Shown piece after piece: positions 16,343 to 20,546 of a stretch of DNA of 20,546 nt. The translations under genes and the position numbers were made by a program. Source of the stretch: Cymbomonas tetramitiformis (taxonomy: Eukaryota > Chlorophyta > Pyramimonadophyceae > Pyramimonadales > Pyramimonadaceae); the NCBI GenBank assembly GCA_001247695.2, contig LGRX02030613.1:1-20546 (forward strand), read 5' to 3'. The notes beneath the pieces were generated by a model. It did not search any database. It saw only the letters and a program-made list of their open reading frames with translations, and was not told the DNA's origin. Positions within the stretch are counted from its first letter, which is position 1. The number at the start of each line of letters is the position of its first letter.

Positions 16343-17287
16343 ATGAAGTTCCAAAGACTGAAAGATAAGAATTACAATATTAAGATTCCGAAGAACAGTT
16401 CTGCTTTTCCAATCGAGACTCCGGACGACTTTATTCAATTACCGATGGTAACACTTGCAAATTCCAAACGCGGAGGTGCTAAAACAACAAGCCTTACTCA
16501 TTTACTACGACTGATGCAATACAACAATGCATTGGAGAGGATTATATTGGTCTCGCCGACATATGAGAATAACAAACACTATTTTGAAGACCTTCCTTTA
16601 GACGAGAGCGATGTCCTTGAACCGGAGATAGATGTTATTCCTCAGATTGAAAACATATTAGATGAGGAAGCTCTTGAATACGAAGAGTATGTTGAAAAAA
16701 CAAAACGTTATAAAAGACTCATGGACATGTTACACAAAAGCGAGATGAGTGTATACGAAATACCAGCCAACTTACTTTTGGAATTTGCCGATGAAAACGA
16801 TAACATTGCACCACCACAATACAAATACAAGGTTACCAATAGACCACCATCTGTAGCAATATTTTTCGATGATTGTCTAGACTCACCAGTTTTTAGACCG
16901 AAATCTGGATTGGGACGTTTCGTTATAAGTCATCGACACAAAGGAAAAACGAAGAACATCGGCAGTATCGGCTGCTCACTCCTTTTCGCCACACAAGCAT
17001 ATACGAGCAATGGGGCGGGACTACAACGTGCTATACGGTCAAACCTGACCCACATCCTACTTATGAAGACGAAAAATCAAGATGAGCTGAAACAGATTTC
17101 TCAAGAGCTTGGCGGTGAGGTTTCCCCGGACCAATTTTATGATGTCTTCAATCAAGCAGTCCAAGATAGATATGACTTTCTCTTTATCGATTTGGCAAAG
17201 AAGGAGTGTCACCCGAGTATGTTCAGAAAAAACTTCAATGAGTTTATTCTTCCAAGTCAAGTAGCTGAATCTTCTATGCAAGTTTGA
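16343..17287 (+). CDS. Packaging ATPase, A32 / HerA-FtsK superfamily
   Basis: 314 aa, ATG 16343 to TGA 17285. ATPases of this type pump viral DNA into preformed capsids in polinton-like viruses, virophages, Polintons and large DNA viruses. Visible parts: Walker A-like NSKRGGAKTT (40-49), Walker B VAIFFDD (171-177), a glutamine sensor strand LLFATQAY (213-220), an arginine-containing LQRAIRSN (227-234), and the C-terminal HPSMFRKNFNEFI usual for the viral branch. The Walker A is unusual: the glycine expected just before the lysine is Ala, and the first glycine is replaced. The length fits the family (about 250-320 aa). Second on the plus arm. No capsid genes follow, which is unusual. Confidence 0.85.
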   Translation: MKFQRLKDKNYNIKIPKNSSAFPIETPDDFIQLPMVTLANSKRGGAKTTSLTHLLRLMQYNNALERIILVSPTYENNKHYFEDLPLDESDVLEPEIDVIPQIENILDEEALEYEEYVEKTKRYKRLMDMLHKSEMSVYEIPANLLLEFADENDNIAPPQYKYKVTNRPPSVAIFFDDCLDSPVFRPKSGLGRFVISHRHKGKTKNIGSIGCSLLFATQAYTSNGAGLQRAIRSNLTHILLMKTKNQDELKQISQELGGEVSPDQFYDVFNQAVQDRYDFLFIDLAKKECHPSMFRKNFNEFILPSQVAESSMQV

Positions 17288-17332
17288 TAAGTATAGACTC
17301 CGGTATAGTACTTGTTCTCTTCATTATCTGCT

Positions 17333-17391
17333 GAAATCTGTATAGGCAGCCCTGACCGGGAGTCCCGGTGCAGGCCCCTATGACAGATTCC
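17333..17391. repeat. Long imperfect hairpin after the ATPase gene
   Basis: The outer arms GAAATCTGTATAGG and CCTATGACAGATTCC pair with small bulges. The inner core is ACCGGGA/TCCCGGT (17355-17369). It starts 45 nt past the ATPase stop. It is GC-rich in the centre and could be a transcription end signal or an element boundary. Confidence 0.65.
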
Positions 17392-17433
17392 TAGGACCAA
17401 CACTGGACTACTGACTGATCTGTAGGTTCGTAC

Positions 17434-17454
17434 TGTGACACACGCTGTGTCACA
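17434..17454. repeat. Palindrome TGTGACAC-N5-GTGTCACA
   Basis: A perfect 8-bp stem with a 5-nt loop. TGTG...CACA ends also occur in LTRs, but no second copy is present in the window. Possibly an operator-like or recombination site. Confidence 0.6.
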
Positions 17455-17735
17455 GGTAGGCTAGACACCGAGACCGTCCGAGACCGTTCCGGGTATATCT
17501 AGCTTAGGGTTTATTTATCTTATACAGTTTATCCACACGAGTACGGGACTTTCTGATATCTAGTGTACTTGGATATTCCGGTAGGTCGTGGCCCCATCCA
17601 CGTTTTCATTGCACTTGCTATCTTGGCCATGATTGGCTAAGCAGCCGCTTGAAGAGGTGGTGCGCACTTGCGCGTTTGGGTGCGACTAGGATTTGGACAT
17701 GATTTTACGGTAGACGTCTTTTGCGGCTGCGAGTC
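17455..17735. other. Leader region before the Gag-like ORF
   Basis: No ORF or clear repeat apart from a short GAGACCGT(T)CCG duplication at 17478-17500. If the following ORF belongs to an LTR retroelement, this should hold LTR or primer-binding sequence, but I cannot define either. Confidence 0.3.
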
Positions 17736-17981
17736 ATGGGCACCGCGCGTTGCTATTGCTCGGTTGTGGCAATGTTCATTTGCGTTGTACTGCCTGCACT
17801 GATCCCGCTGGTTTACGTATTTTGGGCTGGTGCTCCGGACGCCTTCGACCACATCGACATTTGCAAGTGCCCCACGCTCTTTTCGCCGCTCCGCACGTTC
17901 TGCCGTTGCGTCTTCCCTCCACTTCCGCCACAACACCCAAACGTGCTCCCGCGCATCATCTTTTCTCTGGCTTTCAAAAGT

Positions 17982-20309
17982 ATGGCAACATCTACTCGAG
18001 CTCGTAAACGCCTATTGAAGGACTCCGACTTGGACGCCTCTATACGGCTTTTGGATGCGGTTCGGGACACTCCGACCGCTAGCACTCCACCTGTGGTGCC
18101 CCCTGCTGTTTCCAGCAACTCCGACACCGCTGTCGCGTTGCGGAGACATCTTGTTGACCAGCACGCCGCTGTTGACGTGGTCTACAAGGGGAGGTTGCAT
18201 CGGGCTTGGGCCAAGGGTATCCGCGAGGATATCCTTGGTTCCAAGAAACATCATTATCGTGGCACTGACGACACCGACCGTCTCTCCGAGTTGGTGGTGC
18301 AACTTCGGACCGAGTTTGAGTCCGCTGGGCTGGACTTGACCCCCTTTGACCTCGACGACCCCGCCTCTCTGGTTATCGAGAAGGTGAATGGGCTCCTCTA
18401 TGACGTCTTGGCCCTCGTCGTGGAGCGGAACTCTGTGGCCGACACCTGGCTTCGGGGTACGGACTCTTCGGCTGACCGAGATGGACGTCGTGCCCTCATC
18501 GACATCGTCAAGGGGAGCGTGCCGACAGTCCTTCGCGAGAGCCACCAGCAGGAGCATGCGGCGCTTCGTTATCCCGCAGGCGTTGACCCGCAGCCAATCT
18601 TGGCTCGTGAGCAACGTCTGGTGCGGGATAACCGCGCTCCTGACTGGCAGCCCACCGACGAGACCCGTAAGCTGTCACTCTACAACCGCCTCGACCCGAT
18701 CTTCTACGCGGCGGTGAAGGTGCGTTATCCGCTTGCGGGTGACCTCGGCGGAGTCACTCTCCGCTCGCTGCAGGCTCTCGTCGTGGCCATCTTCCAGGCA
18801 TGGGCGCAGTCGGACGAGGGGGCGTCGGCGCGTGAGAAGCAGACACTGGGGACGGGCGGTAAGCCCTCTGCGCTTATCACGTCGTCTGAGTACGCCGTTC
18901 TGCTCGAGGAGATTGCGGCCTTGAAGGCCTTGGTGCGAGGTGGCCGTGCGGGCGGGGGGCAGCAGCCGCAGCCGCAGCATCGGGGGAAGCAGCATCCGAG
19001 GGGGTTTCGCGTGGGTGCGGGCAACCCCCCCGCGGTCGGCTTCGACCGCGACAGCATGAAGGCCAGGCCGCTGTGCCACCGCTGCCGCAAGGCCGGTAAG
19101 GGAGAGGTGTATCACCCGTATCGCGACTGCCCGCTTGGCGGTCGCCAACACTCACCAGCCACGGCCGCGGCTTTCTGCATTCCCATTGAGCAGGAGGACG
19201 CGGAGGGCCTGCATGCATTGGCACTCGTGCAGGTCTTCCAGGACGCGGCGGACAGTGGACCGGAGGCCTTCTCGCATGCGGCGTTGGCGTATGGTCCACC
19301 CGCGGTACTCTCCGCGGACGGCGTCGGTGGGATCGACGTGGCGGCCTACGGGTTCAGCGTACCGCCTCCGCCTTCTGGCGGGACCGACGACGAGGACATC
19401 TTGCGGCGGCTTGATGCCCTCACCTCTGAGGTTCAGGCCGCCCAAGAGCAGGTACATTACACTCACGCATCCTTTGTTCCTGGGAGTGCGGTCGAGGAGC
19501 ATGCATCGGCTCTGGTGTGTGGCCCTGCCGCTGCGGCGGGGATCACACCGGAGGGGCAGGTTCCGGCAGGTGGTGCGGCGGCATCGGCGTCCGCCGTGCC
19601 GGCCCCTGCTATGCCTGTGTCGCAGGCGAAGGATGTGCGGCCCGCGCCAGTCCAATCGGCGCGGGTGACCACCACAGAGGCAACATGCGGTGAGTTCGGA
19701 GGCTTCGTGCGGACGGTGAATCACGCCGCCGTCCACCCGTCTGACCTGACGGGCTATGACACGGACGACTACGAGGATTACGCCGACGGTACTTTCGCGG
19801 TGAAGCCGCGGGCTCCGTCCGGTGCTGTCGGATGCGGTGTGCCGCCTTTCGGCTTTGGCACGCCGGCGATCGGCGCTCTCGCGGTGCTCTCGCTCTTGTG
19901 CATTTCGTTTGCAGGTGTATCTGTCTCAGCTTCCACGGCTTCTGCCGTGTCGGCATGTGCACCGGCTACGGAGATGCCTTCGCCTGGTGGTGATCTCGAT
20001 TGGGGGGCTCCGTCATTTTTCTCTACGAATGATTTTCTTGATCCGGTGATGACGGCTCAGGGTCTCCTATTGCCTGACGATGTGCCACAGCTTCAGCCGC
20101 CCGAGCCTCCTGACACTTTGAGCTTTTTAGCATTTCAGGATTTGGCTCAAGCGGATTTGGGTATTGACATGGCGTTCTACTACGGCATGGCCTTACATGA
20201 GAGCGGACCTCTGGATGTTCAGCACTATTATGGAGCTGGTTACTTTACCTCCTGCTATGGGATGGACTTCCGTGAGGCCACCGCTGGCTACTTTGATACT
20301 GTCGATTGA
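17982..20309 (+). CDS. Gag-like protein with zinc-knuckle motif
   Basis: 775 codons from ATG 17982 (MATSTRARKRLL) to TGA 20307. The frame is open upstream to an ATG at 17736, adding 82 residues with a hydrophobic stretch; the 17982 ATG has the better context (GTATGGCA) and a more typical Gag-like start. Residues 1-290 are mainly helical-looking (DRLSELVVQLRTEFESAG, ILGSKKHHY), then a Gln/Gly/Arg-rich linker. A CX2CX9HX4C zinc-knuckle-like motif lies at 365-383 (CHRC ... H ... C). The remainder is Ala/Pro/acidic-rich with one hydrophobic segment near 626-650. No protease, integrase or reverse transcriptase motif is seen. Strongly GC-rich (over 60%) compared with the element to the left. A retroelement Gag is the best guess; a host protein is possible. 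Confidence 0.5.
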   Translation: MATSTRARKRLLKDSDLDASIRLLDAVRDTPTASTPPVVPPAVSSNSDTAVALRRHLVDQHAAVDVVYKGRLHRAWAKGIREDILGSKKHHYRGTDDTDRLSELVVQLRTEFESAGLDLTPFDLDDPASLVIEKVNGLLYDVLALVVERNSVADTWLRGTDSSADRDGRRALIDIVKGSVPTVLRESHQQEHAALRYPAGVDPQPILAREQRLVRDNRAPDWQPTDETRKLSLYNRLDPIFYAAVKVRYPLAGDLGGVTLRSLQALVVAIFQAWAQSDEGASAREKQTLGTGGKPSALITSSEYAVLLEEIAALKALVRGGRAGGGQQPQPQHRGKQHPRGFRVGAGNPPAVGFDRDSMKARPLCHRCRKAGKGEVYHPYRDCPLGGRQHSPATAAAFCIPIEQEDAEGLHALALVQVFQDAADSGPEAFSHAALAYGPPAVLSADGVGGIDVAAYGFSVPPPPSGGTDDEDILRRLDALTSEVQAAQEQVHYTHASFVPGSAVEEHASALVCGPAAAAGITPEGQVPAGGAAASASAVPAPAMPVSQAKDVRPAPVQSARVTTTEATCGEFGGFVRTVNHAAVHPSDLTGYDTDDYEDYADGTFAVKPRAPSGAVGCGVPPFGFGTPAIGALAVLSLLCISFAGVSVSASTASAVSACAPATEMPSPGGDLDWGAPSFFSTNDFLDPVMTAQGLLLPDDVPQLQPPEPPDTLSFLAFQDLAQADLGIDMAFYYGMALHESGPLDVQHYYGAGYFTSCYGMDFREATAGYFDTVD

Positions 20310-20546
20310 CTTCTTGCTCACTCTGGAGGCACACCGACATGGTGGTGTGCAGAACTCCTGTGACTTCAAAGACTTCTTCAATCTGGTTTATGTTTTGCTT
20401 TGACTACTTTACAATCTTCGAACTGACTTGCTAGCACGGTTCCTTTCACTTGTTTAGCGGTGCCTTAATTGCCCGTATGCTTTTGTTCGCGTGCTACCTA
20501 GAGGTTTCCAATTTGTGTATCAGAATAGCACAGTTGGATTGGCAGT
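20310..20546. other. 3' flank of the Gag-like ORF
   Basis: No ORF of note. A hairpin GCACACC-N8-GGTGTGC lies at 20329-20350, 20 bp past the stop. If a pol ORF follows, it starts beyond the window. Confidence 0.4.

Noticed and set aside
10867..17404. Terminal inverted repeats of the viral-like element based on TTGGTCCT near 10869 and AGGACCAA near 17393
   Set aside because: Only about 10 bp match and the neighbouring sequence aligns poorly; chance is likely.
17434..17537. A short LTR from TGTGACAC to TATCCACA
   Set aside because: Only about 104 bp, with no second copy and no clear primer-binding site.
1..20546. CRISPR array or bacterial-type operons
   Set aside because: No regularly spaced identical repeats with unique spacers, and gene features are eukaryotic or viral-like.

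Overview
The window looks like nuclear DNA of a eukaryote, probably a protist or alga. It has candidate GT-AG introns, tandem satellites, a Pol III-type tRNA-like element, retroelement traces and large GC swings. I cannot name the host. No cellular housekeeping gene is recognisable. Most of the window is repeats and mobile DNA.

Layout. 1-2240: two unrelated tandem arrays, each with a period near 190 bp, separated by small palindromic modules. 2300-3140: a possible decayed Ty1/copia 3' end and LTR on the minus strand. 3241-4240: a GC-rich 475-bp tandem repeat (about 2.1 copies). 4407-5494: an AT-rich block bounded by 17-bp inverted repeats and carrying copies of an 18-bp palindrome. 5500-6640: further GC-rich repeats. 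6640-8045: no supported gene. 8046-8180: a long hairpin next to a minus-strand tRNA-like sequence. 8444-10229: a probable three-exon gene of unknown function, interrupted by one in-frame TAA, one in-frame TAG and one frameshift. Its introns and 3' flank carry a dispersed GGAACC/TTCCAAGCC motif.

10900-17400 is the most interesting part: a compact, AT-richer element related to polinton-like viruses, Polintons or adintoviruses. It has two divergent arms. The minus arm encodes a 150-aa basic protein and a protein-primed family B DNA polymerase of about 1290 codons, in one frame broken by two TAA codons. The polymerase comprises an N-terminal region, zinc fingers, a 3'-5' exonuclease and a palm. 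The plus arm encodes a 155-aa lysine-rich protein and a 314-aa A32/HerA-FtsK-type packaging ATPase. Three copies of a 75-bp hairpin with a constant 23-nt loop sit in the divergent promoter region and downstream of the polymerase. No capsid protein, protease or integrase gene is visible, so the element is either truncated or a minimal satellite-like form.

17400-20546: palindromes, then a 775-codon open reading frame (up to 857 codons from an earlier ATG) with a zinc-knuckle-like CX2CX9HX4C motif, most likely a Gag-like protein of a retroelement.

Across three gene units the internal or inter-ORF stops in continuing frame are all TAA or TAG, while three downstream ends are TGA. This fits either ordinary decay and compact gene packing or a nuclear code with reassigned UAA/UAG. 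The sequence alone does not decide.
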